A DNA stretch of 64,000 bases from an uncultured Oscillospiraceae bacterium (GCA_934591845.1 CAKTPO010000001.1:124001-188000), one strand, 5' to 3'. Shown: positions 1-8,623, counted from the first letter of the stretch. The notes: generated from the letters alone by a model not told the origin. A program made the numbers and translations.

Positions 1-82
1 CATAGGTTCCTGCCGCCTCGCACCCTCCGGCGGCTCTCTGAAAGGGATTCACTAAGCATACTTTTTCCCATCTCTGCGTTGT
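1..82 (-). promoter_or_regulatory. Partial T-box-like leader of a gene outside the window
   Basis: Reading the minus strand from about 82 down to 1, the transcript would carry AGAGAG followed by a GC-rich stem region containing GGGTGCGAGG, then GGAACC. This order (AGAGAG then GGTG and GAA-type elements) resembles the start of stem I of a T-box riboswitch, which senses uncharged tRNA and controls aminoacyl-tRNA synthetase or amino-acid genes. The specifier loop, T-box and downstream gene lie beyond the window edge, so the amino acid cannot be told. A strong promoter sits just upstream. Confidence 0.5.
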
Positions 83-87
83 GACGT

Positions 88-116
88 ATTGTAACAGAAG
101 CCCAGCCCTTTGTCAA
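88..116 (-). promoter_or_regulatory. Promoter of the partial T-box leader
   Basis: On the minus strand a perfect -35 TTGACA (111-116) is separated by 17 bp from a -10 TACAAT (88-93). It points away from recN, into the leader at 1-82, and lies immediately after the recN stop codon, so it starts a separate transcript. Confidence 0.7.
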
Positions 117-136
117 GCAGCAAAATGCCGAAGTTT

Positions 137-1789
137 TCAGGGTTGTAATAGCATTTCTTCTGCACTTTTTAACGTAATTTCTGTAATATTGGTTCCTCCA
201 ATGATTCTGGCCAGTTCTTGCTTCCGGCCCTCTCGGTCCAAAGGAGTCACCGTTGTAAAGGTTCTTCCGTCGTGCTCAGACTTGGCAATGAGCATATGGG
301 TATCCGCCAGGGCGGCCAATTGGGGCAGATGGGTCACGCACAGCACTTGCTTATGCTTTGCCAGAGAGCGCAGCTTTTCCGCAATGCGCTGGGCGGCTCT
401 GCCGGATACACCGGTATCCACCTCGTCAAAAATCAAGGTATCCACCGCATCCTTTTCCGCCAGAACGTTTTTCATAGAGAGCATGATTCGGGCCAACTCG
501 CCGCCGGAGGCCACCTTGCTCAGAGGCTTCAAATCCTCACCGGCATTGGCAGACAGATAAAAGGCCACCAGATCCGCACCGTCAGCCCCCAGTTCCGTTT
601 CCCGGAACCGGCACTGAAACTGCACCCGGGGCATATCCAGCTGCCGCAGCTCCGAAAGGATTTTTTCTGCCAGCACTTTCCCTTTTTCCTGACGGTCCTT
701 CCGCAGGAGCATGGCCGCCTCCCAGGCGGCTTTTTCCTTTGCGGAAAGCTTCTTTTTCAGCTGCTCCACCCGGTCGTCCGCAAACTCGATTTCATCCAGT
801 TCTTTCCGGGCATTTTCCAGGTATTCCAGGATTTCCTGGCAGGTGGTGCCGTATTTCCGGCGAAGTCTGTGAATGATGTCCAGCCGGGACTCGATTTGTT
901 CCAGCTCGTCGGCGGAATAGCTCAGCTCCTCCAACGCATCCCGAACTTCGTCGGCAATATCCTGAACCTGGTATTTAAGGTCTGTAAGCCGCTCCTGAAA
1001 CGCCGTATAATCATCACTGTATCGGGCAATGCGGCCCAGGGCATAGGCCGCTTGGGCAAGCAATGCCGCCGCACCGTCAGAGTCATCGCCACCCAAAAGG
1101 GACTCTGCGGCTTCTTCCAGCCCTTGAGAAAGTTTCTCGGAATTTTGCAGCAGTTTTCTGCGCTGCTCCAATTCCTCGTCCTCTCCTGCCTTCAAATCCG
1201 CCTTTTCGATTTCCTCTACCTGATACTTGAGGGTCTCCATCCGGCGAAGTTTCTCCCCCTCGTCCATGGTCATCCGGTCGATTTCCCGGCGAAGGGCACT
1301 GACGGCGGCGAATTTTTCCCGATAGTCCTGCAAAAGGGACTCGTTATCCGCAAAGGCATCCAGAAAACGCAAGTGGTTTTCTTCATCAAACAGTGTGGCA
1401 GAATCATGCTGACCGTGAATATTGATAAGCTCAAGTCCCAGCTTCTGCAAAATGGACACGGTAACCAGGCTGCCGTTTACCCGGCAGACATTTTTACCGT
1501 CCATGAAAATATCCCGCTGGATCACGGTTTCTTCATCATACTCCACGCCATTCTCCCCAAACCAGGGAAAGTTCGGAACGTTGGTAAACACCGCCCGGAC
1601 GGATGCTTTATTGGTTCCGGTGCGGATCATGTCCCGGTAGGCCCGTTTGCCCAGAATGGCGGAGATGGCATCGATCACAATGGATTTACCGGCACCGGTC
1701 TCACCGGTGAGAACGTTAAAACCCGGGTCAAAGGAGATGTCCGCCTGCTCAATTACCGCAATATTTTCAATGTGCAATAGGCTCAGCAA
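137..1789 (-). CDS. recN: DNA repair protein RecN
   Basis: SMC-like ATPase that helps organise double-strand break ends for RecA-dependent repair in the cytoplasm. The 550-residue protein has the usual RecN length. A Walker A motif GETGAGKS is at about residues 29-36, long coiled-coil arms occupy the middle, and the C-terminal ABC half shows the signature SGGELAR and Walker B LIFDEVDTGVSG. The start is TTG, preceded by AAGGAG at 8-nt spacing. It is the last gene of the argR side of the dxs operon, 14 bp after argR, an arrangement common in Firmicutes. Identification is secure. Confidence 0.96.
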   Translation of the reverse strand: MLSLLHIENIAVIEQADISFDPGFNVLTGETGAGKSIVIDAISAILGKRAYRDMIRTGTNKASVRAVFTNVPNFPWFGENGVEYDEETVIQRDIFMDGKNVCRVNGSLVTVSILQKLGLELINIHGQHDSATLFDEENHLRFLDAFADNESLLQDYREKFAAVSALRREIDRMTMDEGEKLRRMETLKYQVEEIEKADLKAGEDEELEQRRKLLQNSEKLSQGLEEAAESLLGGDDSDGAAALLAQAAYALGRIARYSDDYTAFQERLTDLKYQVQDIADEVRDALEELSYSADELEQIESRLDIIHRLRRKYGTTCQEILEYLENARKELDEIEFADDRVEQLKKKLSAKEKAAWEAAMLLRKDRQEKGKVLAEKILSELRQLDMPRVQFQCRFRETELGADGADLVAFYLSANAGEDLKPLSKVASGGELARIMLSMKNVLAEKDAVDTLIFDEVDTGVSGRAAQRIAEKLRSLAKHKQVLCVTHLPQLAALADTHMLIAKSEHDGRTFTTVTPLDREGRKQELARIIGGTNITEITLKSAEEMLLQP

Positions 1790-1803
1790 GGTTCTCTCTC
1801 CTT

Positions 1804-2256
1804 TTAGCGGATCACCGCTTTGATCTCTCCACAGAAAGCAGCCGCAGCGGCGGCATCCCGCATAACGATGACCACCGTATCGTCACCGGCCAGAGTGCCC
1901 AGAACCACACTGATTTTCATGGCATCCAGGGCAGACCCGGCAGCACTGGCCAGACCCGGCAGGGTATGAATGACGATGAGGTTTTCCGCATAGTCAATGC
2001 TGATGACGCATTCCCGGAAAATGGTATTGAGCCTGTCCGAAAGGGCCGGCGGCACATCCTTTTCCGGCACACTGTAGCGGTAGGAGCCAAGGCTTGTCAG
2101 CTCCTTGACAATGCGCAGTTCCTTAATGTCCCGGGAAATGGTCGCCTGGGTGCTGGTGAAGCCTTCTTCCTCCAAGGCCTTCAGCAGCTGCTCTTGGGTC
2201 TCCACATTTGCGTTGGAGATGATCTCGATGATCTTGGCCTGTCTTTTGGATTTCAT
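1804..2256 (-). CDS. argR: Arginine repressor ArgR/AhrC
   Basis: Arginine-responsive hexameric transcription factor. The 150-residue protein has the family length, an N-terminal winged helix (residues about 1-70, with the SQATISRDIKEL-type recognition helix seen here as STQATISRDIKELRI) and a C-terminal oligomerisation and arginine-binding domain with the conserved GDDTVVIV segment at about 125-132. The start is ATG after AGAGGA. It sits between nadK and recN, the classical Firmicute arrangement. No ARG box was recognised in the window, so its targets are probably elsewhere. Confidence 0.95.
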   Translation of the reverse strand: MKSKRQAKIIEIISNANVETQEQLLKALEEEGFTSTQATISRDIKELRIVKELTSLGSYRYSVPEKDVPPALSDRLNTIFRECVISIDYAENLIVIHTLPGLASAAGSALDAMKISVVLGTLAGDDTVVIVMRDAAAAAAFCGEIKAVIR

Positions 2257-2268
2257 TGCAAGTTCCTC

Positions 2269-3132
2269 TTACTTCCTTTGAAATTTGGCATTCACCACAT
2301 CATAAAAGCTGCGGTCGTTGAGTTTCAGCAGCTTTGTTTCATATTTGGATTTTCGGATGGTCACCACATCTCCCATATTGAGCCGTACAGCCTTTCCTCC
2401 ATCTACGGAAAGGAACGCGTTACGTCGGGCATTCTGAATCATGCGGACGGTAAGAACCCGCCGGTCCGAGGTCACAATACAGCGGCTGCAAATGTCATGG
2501 GCGCAGATGGGGGTGATGATCATATTCCGGGCATCCGGCTCTACAATCGGGCCTCCGGCAGAGAGATTATAGGCCGTGGAGCCGCTGGGCGTGGAGATGA
2601 TCACACCGTCCCCACCGCAGGTCAGGGCCTGAACGCCGTCACATTCTACGCTTAAGTAGACGATTCGAGCCACTGCACCTTTGGTGACCACCACATCATT
2701 CAGGCAAATATCGTGAAATATAATATCCCGATCCCGCTGAACTGTTACATCCAGCATCATTCTGGGATCCATGCGGTAATCTCCTGTAGCAAGCTTGGGC
2801 AGCTGGTTCAGTTCAGAGCTTTCCAGCTCCGCCAAAAAGCCCATGGTGCCAATATTCACACCGAGAATGGGGAGCCCCCGCTTGGTGGCCGCCTTGGCCG
2901 TGTGCAGGATCGTTCCGTCACCGCCAAAGCAAATCACCGCATCGGCGGTGTTCAGTTCCCGCTCCAATCTGGAAAACCGCAGATCCTTTGGAAGCTCATA
3001 GCTCCGGTCTACATCAAAAGGCAAGCACAGGCTGACCCGCAAACCCGCATCCTTCAAAATCTGCATGGCGGCACGAACCGTTTGGAAATTCCGATCCCGG
3101 TAAGGATTGGGGGTCAGAATCACGTTCTTCAT
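2269..3132 (-). CDS. nadK: NAD kinase
   Basis: Phosphorylates NAD to NADP in the cytoplasm. The 287-residue protein carries the diagnostic GGDGT nucleotide motif at about residues 70-74 and the downstream glycine-rich segment with GSTAYNLSAGGP, which contributes to substrate binding. The ATG start overlaps the tlyA stop as ATGA and is preceded by AAGGAG, indicating translational coupling. The gene lies between tlyA and argR, as in many Clostridia. Confidence 0.95.
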   Translation of the reverse strand: MKNVILTPNPYRDRNFQTVRAAMQILKDAGLRVSLCLPFDVDRSYELPKDLRFSRLERELNTADAVICFGGDGTILHTAKAATKRGLPILGVNIGTMGFLAELESSELNQLPKLATGDYRMDPRMMLDVTVQRDRDIIFHDICLNDVVVTKGAVARIVYLSVECDGVQALTCGGDGVIISTPSGSTAYNLSAGGPIVEPDARNMIITPICAHDICSRCIVTSDRRVLTVRMIQNARRNAFLSVDGGKAVRLNMGDVVTIRKSKYETKLLKLNDRSFYDVVNAKFQRK

Positions 3133-3947
3133 AGATCCGCTCCTTTGTCAAGAGCGGCATGGGCCTGCTCCACCACGTCCCCGGTATCCGGGCGAATGCC
3201 CTGGGCATCGGGAGCCAGACTCAGATGTCCCAGGAACTCAATGTTCCCCTCCGGGCCTTTCACGGGAGAAAAGGTCAGGCCAAGAATGCGAAAGTCCAGG
3301 CTGTCCGCCAGAGAAACAAAATCATCCAGCACCTCTTTATGGGTGCTTTTTTCCCGGACGACTCCTTTTTTTCCGACCTTTTCCCGCCCCGCCTCAAACT
3401 GAGGCTTGATCAGGCACAGCACCTGGCCTGTGGGTTTCAAAAGCTTCTCAATGGCTGGCAGAACGATTTTCAGAGAAATAAAGCTGACATCCACAACAGA
3501 CAGGTCCAAAGGCTCCCCCAGCTGTTCCGGAGTCACATAGCGGATATTGGTCTTTTCCATGACCACCACCCGGGGATCGGAACGGATTTTCCAGTCCAGC
3601 TGGCCGTAGCCAACATCGATGGCAAAGACTTTCCTGGCCCCCTGCTGCAATAGACAATCCGTAAAGCCGCCGGTAGAGGCACCGGAATCCGAGCATACGA
3701 AGCCCTCCGGTTTGACACCAAAGTCCCGCAGGGCTTTTTCCAGCTTCAGGCCACCCCGGCTTACATAGGGACACACCGCTCCCCGAACCTCAATAGAGAC
3801 CGACTCCTCATAGGAGGTGCCGGGTTTGTCCGCTTTCTGTCCGTCTACGTAGACGATTCCGCTCATAATAATGGCCTGGGCCTTGGTGCGATTTTCCGCA
3901 TAACCCTGCTCTGTTAAAAGCACATCCAGCCGTTTTTTAATCTTCAT
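3129..3947 (-). CDS. tlyA: TlyA-family rRNA 2'-O-methyltransferase
   Basis: S4-domain plus FtsJ-type SAM methyltransferase, known in the family to methylate ribose 2'-OH of 16S/23S rRNA cytidines. The N-terminal S4 RNA-binding domain spans roughly residues 4-65 (KRLDVLLTEQG start), and the methyltransferase domain follows with the SAM motif DSGASTGGFTDCLLQQGA at about 87-104. Length 272 residues is typical. It overlaps the end of dxs by 11 bp and the start of nadK by 4 bp, so it is tightly coupled within the operon. The physiological target in this organism is not proven by sequence. Confidence 0.9.
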   Translation of the reverse strand: MKIKKRLDVLLTEQGYAENRTKAQAIIMSGIVYVDGQKADKPGTSYEESVSIEVRGAVCPYVSRGGLKLEKALRDFGVKPEGFVCSDSGASTGGFTDCLLQQGARKVFAIDVGYGQLDWKIRSDPRVVVMEKTNIRYVTPEQLGEPLDLSVVDVSFISLKIVLPAIEKLLKPTGQVLCLIKPQFEAGREKVGKKGVVREKSTHKEVLDDFVSLADSLDFRILGLTFSPVKGPEGNIEFLGHLSLAPDAQGIRPDTGDVVEQAHAALDKGADL

Positions 3948-5820
3948 CTCGGGTCACCCCTCTTACAAATTCCGCAATTGATGCCGCATCCAGGCCACAA
4001 AGCGAATAGAGCTTCTCCTGGGAGCCGTGGGGCACAAAATCCGGACCCAGATCAATGCCGCTGACCATTCTCTCCGGCTCCAAGGTACGAAGCTGCCAGG
4101 CCAGACGCTCCCGGATGCCGCTGCCGGTGCAGGTCTCCTCGATCACCACGATTGGCCCCGGTCCTGCCTTCAGAATCTGCTCCCCAGGGAAAACGCTGAG
4201 ATTCATCAGCCGCAGAACAGAAGCTTGAATCCCCTGCCGCTCCAAAATCTGCGCGCTTTCCAGCACATTATTGATAAGCCCCCCATAGGTCACCAGGGTC
4301 ACATCACTGCCCGACCGATGGCAGCACAGATTCCCTTCCGATACATCCATACTATCCTGCCATGCGGAACCGGTATACGCTCCTTGACCACCCCGGGGAT
4401 AGCGCACGGCCACTGGGCCGTCATAAACTTCTATGGCCCAGCGCAGCATATCCCGCTGCTCCGAAAGGCTTGCAGGAGCTAGAATCAGCATGCCCGGCAT
4501 CTGACCCAGGAAGCCCACGTCAAACACGCCATGGTGGGTGGGGCCGTCATCGCCCACCAGCCCTGCACGGTCAATGGCCAGCACCGCATGTAAATGCAGC
4601 ATGACAATATCCTGCATCAGCTGGTCGTAGGACCGCTGCAGGAACGTGGAATAAAGGGCGACGACCGGAATCATGCCTTGCTTGGCAAGACCTCCTGCCA
4701 TGGACACGGCGTGTTCCTCCGCAATGCCCACGTCAAAGGTGCGCTCCGGGAACCGGCGCATAAATTCTGTCAAACCGGTACCGGAGGACATGGCCGCCGT
4801 AATGGCGCAAATCCGGCTGTCTCTGGATGCCAGATCCACCATGGTCTGGCCAAAAGACCCGGAATAAGTGGGAATATTCGCTCCCAGGCTTTTACCGGTG
4901 GCCGGGTCAAATTTTCCGATGCCGTGGAAACGGGTGGGATCCTCCTGGGCAGGGGGGTATCCACAACCCTTTTTGGTGATCACATGGACCAGCACAGGCT
5001 CCCGCATTTCTTTTGCGGAATTGATCAGTGCCGTGATTCCAGGCAAATCATGGCCGTCTGCCGGGCCCAGATAGGTAATGCCCATATTTTCAAACATGGT
5101 TCCAGGCATGAGCAACCGTTTCAGGCGGTTTTTCATGTGAGAAGTCGCCTTATAGACAGCATTGCCCCCGGGGATTTTTTTCAGAATGGTTCGATAATAC
5201 CGTTTGGCATGGAGGTAATTCTGGCTGCTGCGAACCCGGGAAAGATGCCGGGACAGGCCGCCGATAGACTTGCTGATGGACATTTCGTTGTCATTGAGGA
5301 TGACCACCATGGGCTCCTTGCTGACCGCCAAATCATTCAGGGCTTCATAAATCATGCCGCCGGTGGCAGCACCGTCACCCACCACGGCGACCACATTATA
5401 ATCCTGGTTCAAAAGGGTACGTGCCCGGGCCATACCCAGGGCAATGGACACAGAACTGGAAGCGTGGCCTGCCACAAAGGCATCCGTCACGCTTTCCGAG
5501 GGTTTCGGAAATCCGGAAAGCCCCCCATACTGCCGCAGACTGGGAAAATCCGCCTGGCGTCCCGTCAGCAGCTTATGGACATAAGACTGATGGCCGACAT
5601 CAAAAACCAGGCGGTCCTTCTGTGTATTATATACGGTTTCAATGGCAACAGAAAGCTCTACAACGCCCAGGTTTCCGGCCAGATGGCCGCCGGTCTTTGC
5701 CACATTTTCAATCAAAAACTCCCGGATCTCCCGGCACAAGCAAGCCTTTTGCGGCTCGGTCAGGTTCAGCAAGTCCTGCTGGCAATGAATATCCTGTAAG
5801 ATTCCCACAGCACACTTCAT
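3937..5820 (-). CDS. dxs: 1-deoxy-D-xylulose-5-phosphate synthase
   Basis: Thiamine-diphosphate enzyme that condenses pyruvate and glyceraldehyde 3-phosphate, first step of the MEP isoprenoid pathway. The 627-residue protein contains the N-terminal H-rich segment DVGHQSYVHKLLTG, the TPP-binding GDGAATGGMIYEALN, and the C-terminal transketolase region with GIAEEHAV and DRAGLVGDDGPTHHG. I chose the ATG at 5820 because it overlaps the upstream oapA stop as ATGA; a longer in-frame reading inside oapA exists but is unlikely. Coupling of dxs to oapA and the OLE-like RNA follows the known OLE locus order. Confidence 0.95.
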   Translation of the reverse strand: MKCAVGILQDIHCQQDLLNLTEPQKACLCREIREFLIENVAKTGGHLAGNLGVVELSVAIETVYNTQKDRLVFDVGHQSYVHKLLTGRQADFPSLRQYGGLSGFPKPSESVTDAFVAGHASSSVSIALGMARARTLLNQDYNVVAVVGDGAATGGMIYEALNDLAVSKEPMVVILNDNEMSISKSIGGLSRHLSRVRSSQNYLHAKRYYRTILKKIPGGNAVYKATSHMKNRLKRLLMPGTMFENMGITYLGPADGHDLPGITALINSAKEMREPVLVHVITKKGCGYPPAQEDPTRFHGIGKFDPATGKSLGANIPTYSGSFGQTMVDLASRDSRICAITAAMSSGTGLTEFMRRFPERTFDVGIAEEHAVSMAGGLAKQGMIPVVALYSTFLQRSYDQLMQDIVMLHLHAVLAIDRAGLVGDDGPTHHGVFDVGFLGQMPGMLILAPASLSEQRDMLRWAIEVYDGPVAVRYPRGGQGAYTGSAWQDSMDVSEGNLCCHRSGSDVTLVTYGGLINNVLESAQILERQGIQASVLRLMNLSVFPGEQILKAGPGPIVVIEETCTGSGIRERLAWQLRTLEPERMVSGIDLGPDFVPHGSQEKLYSLCGLDAASIAEFVRGVTRDED

Positions 5821-6416
5821 CCTTTTTTCTTTGTTATCTTTTTCCGCGGCCAGTTTTTCCACCGGTCAAAAGTCGCCAAAATCTGCCCCACCAGAAATAC
5901 GATTTCCGTACAGGAGTTCATGGCAACAGTTTTCCCGATGGCCTTTCCGCCGACGGTAAGCCCGGCAACCAGGGCAGACATCCCCAGGCTCACCAGCTGG
6001 GGCCAGGAGAAATCCAGATACATAATGGCTCTGGCCGCAATGGTTGCCGAGGCCGCACCGGAAACAACGCCGCAGATGTCGCCCACCACATCGTTGCAGA
6101 TGGAACTGACCTTCTCGGCATTGCGCAAAAGTCGAATGGCTTCCCTGGCCCCGGAAACACGCCGGGATGCCATGGAATGAAAGGGTTTTTCATCGGCGGA
6201 AGTCACCGCCACGCCTACAATATCAAATACAATACCCACAGCCACAATGAACAGCAGAATTAAAAAAGCCACTGCCATAGAGCTGCGGTCCATTACTTCA
6301 CCGGACACAAAGCTGATGGTAGCGGAAACAGCGATGGTCACCAGGAAAATGGTAAGGGCCCATCGAAGTGCTTTTTTTTGCTGCCGCTTGCTACTGTCTC
6401 CATCGGTTTTTGACAC
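5817..6416 (-). CDS. oapA: OLE-associated protein OapA-like membrane protein
   Basis: Small integral membrane protein of 199 residues with hydrophobic segments at about 18-38, 47-66, 110-132 and 140-165 and a basic C-terminus. A segment reading GIVFDIVGVAVTSADEKPFH (about 63-82) resembles the DUF21 region of CNNM/CorB-type Mg2+ transport proteins. OapA of Bacillus halodurans binds OLE RNA, places it at the membrane and is linked to Mg2+ and alcohol tolerance (established for that organism). Here the gene starts with GTG after GGGGAG, lies about 35 nt downstream of the OLE-like RNA and overlaps dxs by 4 bp. The name rests on size, topology and position; homology was not computed. Confidence 0.82.
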   Translation of the reverse strand: MSKTDGDSSKRQQKKALRWALTIFLVTIAVSATISFVSGEVMDRSSMAVAFLILLFIVAVGIVFDIVGVAVTSADEKPFHSMASRRVSGAREAIRLLRNAEKVSSICNDVVGDICGVVSGAASATIAARAIMYLDFSWPQLVSLGMSALVAGLTVGGKAIGKTVAMNSCTEIVFLVGQILATFDRWKNWPRKKITKKKG

Positions 6417-6450
6417 AGGAATTCTCCCCTATTATGTTTAGAAATAAAAT

Positions 6451-7062
6451 GACGGCAGCAGACAGGATAAATCTTACGGCTTAGGTCGGGTTTGTTTTCC
6501 CCAATGGAAACCTGCCGTTGCCGCGCAGGCCGTTTCCGTTTCATTCCATCGCATCCGTGTCGCCAGCGGACGTACCCGATTGCCACTTAGTCCGTACCGC
6601 AATCTCCTGTCTGCCCAGTTACGACAGCCTAGGTGTTTTCCACAGCAGAGAAAACCGAGGTCTTAGCCTCTTTTGCAAATATGGTTTCCAGAAGCGATAT
6701 CGGCTGTTGCCATGGCCACGGCAACCGGCCGCCTGATCTTCTTTCCCCTCATATTCACTCAAGGCAGGCTACGCTGCACGCAGCAACACGATTCTGTGCA
6801 CTGCCTTGCAGGTTCTATTCCTGGCTCGTACGCGAGCGGGCCTCGCTAGAGGTTCTATCCGTCGTCGCACAATACCAGGTCTCCACGGAAAACGGGTCGT
6901 ATGCCCCATGCCATTGGAGCGCGCCCGGAATCCTTAACCCCCAGCATCCACCCTAAACTGGGCGTAAAAAGCAGACACCAGGGACTTCACCGATGTGCCC
7001 TTCAAAGGATTTTTAGGCCCTTCCTGGAAAACGGTCACTCTGACTAGGATACTGCGCCGTCG
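6451..7062 (-). ncRNA. ole: OLE RNA (ornate large extremophilic RNA)
   Basis: A gene-free stretch of about 612 nt on the minus strand. The proposed 5' end GACGGCGCAG (7052-7061) pairs with CTGCTGCCGTC (6451-6461) near the 3' end, giving a 10-bp closing stem with one bulged U. Inside are further helices: GTTGCC/GGCAAC (6706-6725), CAAGGCAG/CTGCCTTG (6760-6767 with 6801-6808), and a GCTCG/CGAGC hairpin near 6824-6838. OLE RNAs average about 610 nt and sit directly upstream of oapA and dxs in Firmicutes, exactly the situation here. The usual upstream xseA-xseB-ispA genes are absent; a Nudix gene lies there instead. No long ORF with a Shine-Dalgarno site explains the stretch. Confidence 0.85.
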
Positions 7063-7068
7063 GGATAC

Positions 7069-7097
7069 ATTCTATCACAAATGAATAGAATATACAA
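7069..7097 (-). promoter_or_regulatory. Promoter of the OLE-oapA-dxs operon
   Basis: Minus-strand -35 TTGTAT (7092-7097) and -10 TAGAAT (7069-7074) with exactly 17 bp between them. Transcription would begin near 7060-7062, right at the base of the closing stem of the OLE-like RNA, which supports the assigned 5' end. The upstream DNA (7098-7140) is very AT-rich and could act as an UP element. Confidence 0.75.
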
Positions 7098-7166
7098 GTA
7101 TAATTTGTATTTATGTATATTATTAACAGATTATTCGTGTAAAAATAGGGCTGGCTACTGATTTTT

Positions 7167-7646
7167 TCAGTCAAAATTCTCTCTTGTCAGGAACCAGTCT
7201 TCAATAATATCCCGATGTGTCACAGCAAGAGGCAGCCCCTTTACCTCCTCCCGGGTGAAAAAGCGAAGTTCCCGTGACTCCTTGCTTTTATGTAACACCG
7301 GCTCCTGGGCAAATTCATAGCCGTAGAGGACGATGACCATCCGCCACACACTGCCGTCCTGATAGGCGGCAATGCGGCCTGGGTCTCCGTAAACCTGCAG
7401 CTTCCGAAAGGCCTGGGGCGGGAGCCGCAGCCCCAGTTCCTCATAAACCTCCCGGACAATGGCCTGCCGCCCGGTTTCCTGTTTTTTTGCCCCACCGCCG
7501 ATCAGCCCCCAGACAGGCGCATCCACCCGGCGCTCCAACAACAGCTTGTCCTGCCAAAGTAAAATTGCGTTGGCCCCCAAATGGGCCCCCTGGGTGGTTT
7601 TGGGGGCGTTTTTCGGATCCCCGCAGTAAAAAGTTACGATTGCCAT
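7167..7646 (-). CDS. Nudix hydrolase
   Basis: Hydrolyses a nucleoside diphosphate linked to another group; the substrate is unknown. The 159-residue protein has a complete Nudix box at about residues 48-70, with G then E five residues later and REVYEELGL, supplying the metal-binding glutamates. The first 25 residues precede the beta-grasp-like Nudix fold and contain no recognisable domain. The ATG start follows GGAGG. The gene ends about 70 bp upstream of the OLE promoter and is transcribed in the same direction. No strong terminator is visible between them, so read-through is possible. Confidence 0.88.
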   Translation of the reverse strand: MAIVTFYCGDPKNAPKTTQGAHLGANAILLWQDKLLLERRVDAPVWGLIGGGAKKQETGRQAIVREVYEELGLRLPPQAFRKLQVYGDPGRIAAYQDGSVWRMVIVLYGYEFAQEPVLHKSKESRELRFFTREEVKGLPLAVTHRDIIEDWFLTRENFD

Positions 7647-7795
7647 ATGTCCGCCTCTCCCCTTTTTATTTTTATTCTACCACATAAAAAAGCAAAAAGA
7701 AATATGCAGAAAGCCTTTACTTTGGATTATAAACCACTTCTTTGCGCAAATATCCCCCGCCGAAGCGGGGGAGTCTTGATGTTTACATTTGGAAC

Positions 7796-8107
7796 CTACG
7801 GGTAATTCCGAAGCAGCGACTTGTAGAAGTCCACCGCCAGATGGAGTTTTTCAACGCTGATATTCTCGTTTTCTCCATGAACAGAGGCGTACTGCTGCTT
7901 GTCAATATCAATGGGCGCAAAGCGGACACTGCATCGGAAAGGCCGGTAAACCGTCTTGCATCCGTTCCCGCCGGGAGAATAAAGGGTACCGCTGCCGCAT
8001 AGGGAAACGCCTGCTCCACGGTCTTTTTGATATACCGATGGTCGTAAACAGGCCCACCGCAAATTGCGACAGGCACAGTCTTACGAGCAAGGAAGTATCC
8101 GCTTTTT
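7796..8107 (-). pseudogene. Remnant of an M20-family peptidase (C-terminal piece)
   Basis: Two overlapping reading frames together encode the end of an M20/carboxypeptidase-type metallopeptidase. One frame gives VEQAFPYAAAVPFILPAGTD and a TDARRF metal-ligand-like motif. The next frame takes over near 7930 and gives HGENENISVEKLHLAVDFY, the usual C-terminal signature, ending at a TAG at 7796. A frameshift therefore separates the pieces, and most of the catalytic domain is gone. The upstream boundary touches the ATC-hydrolase-like gene at 8108, so a deletion may have joined the two. Confidence 0.6.
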
Positions 8108-8623
8108 TCATTTCTCCACCTGCTGGCTGCCGGACTTGATGTAGCGCAGTGCGCAGATTTCGTCACCCTTGGCAATGGCCTTGGGCAGTTCCAGCCGGGC
8201 ATCAAAGCATTTGCCGATGCCGTGGTCGCCGCACATGGCAATGTCACAAAGTCTGGCGATCTCCTCGTCGGTGCAGCCGGCTTTCTGCCAGGCCTTGACC
8301 AGGGGGCAGTAGTGGAAATCCAGGTAGAGGGTGTCATCGGTGCTTTCCACCACATCCATTTCAAAGACCCACCGGGCCGCCTTGGTAAAGAGGGTCTTTT
8401 TAAGGCCTTTCAGGCTTTTGGTGCCGCCCTTTTTCACCAGGTCGTTGCCCTGAGAGATGCCGCACCGGCTAATGGCAGCGGAGGCAAAGTCTGTGGGGTC
8501 CAGGCCTCTCTTTTCGGCCTCATCCACCAGAAGATACAGCCAGAACGCCCGATGCTCCAGAAGCTCCCTGATTTTGGCGATGAATGGATTCTTGATTTTT
8601 GCCTCGTTGACGATTTTAGACAT
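8108..8623 (-). CDS. ATC hydrolase-like protein (L-2-amino-thiazoline-4-carboxylate hydrolase family)
   Basis: About 171 residues. The C-terminal half carries the family pattern YLDFHYCPLVKAWQKAGC followed by an LC-x-IAM-C-GDHG stretch, matching proteins annotated with the ATC_hydrolase domain. Founding members open a thiazoline ring during L-cysteine formation, but most family members are uncharacterised, so the reaction here is not established. I chose the second of two nearby ATGs because GAGGAG then sits at 9-nt spacing; the first ATG is only 3 nt from it. The stop abuts the M20 remnant. Confidence 0.7.
   Translation of the reverse strand: MSKIVNEAKIKNPFIAKIRELLEHRAFWLYLLVDEAEKRGLDPTDFASAAISRCGISQGNDLVKKGGTKSLKGLKKTLFTKAARWVFEMDVVESTDDTLYLDFHYCPLVKAWQKAGCTDEEIARLCDIAMCGDHGIGKCFDARLELPKAIAKGDEICALRYIKSGSQQVEK

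Noticed and set aside
218..1780. Long plus-strand ORF opposite recN.
   Set aside because: It is a mirror frame of a secure gene in GC-rich DNA and has no ribosome site or recognisable domain. The same applies to long frames opposite mop, copA, the activase and others.
6338..6956. Short ORFs within the 6417-7166 gap.
   Set aside because: None has a Shine-Dalgarno site or known domain, and the paired ends and internal helices favour a structured RNA.
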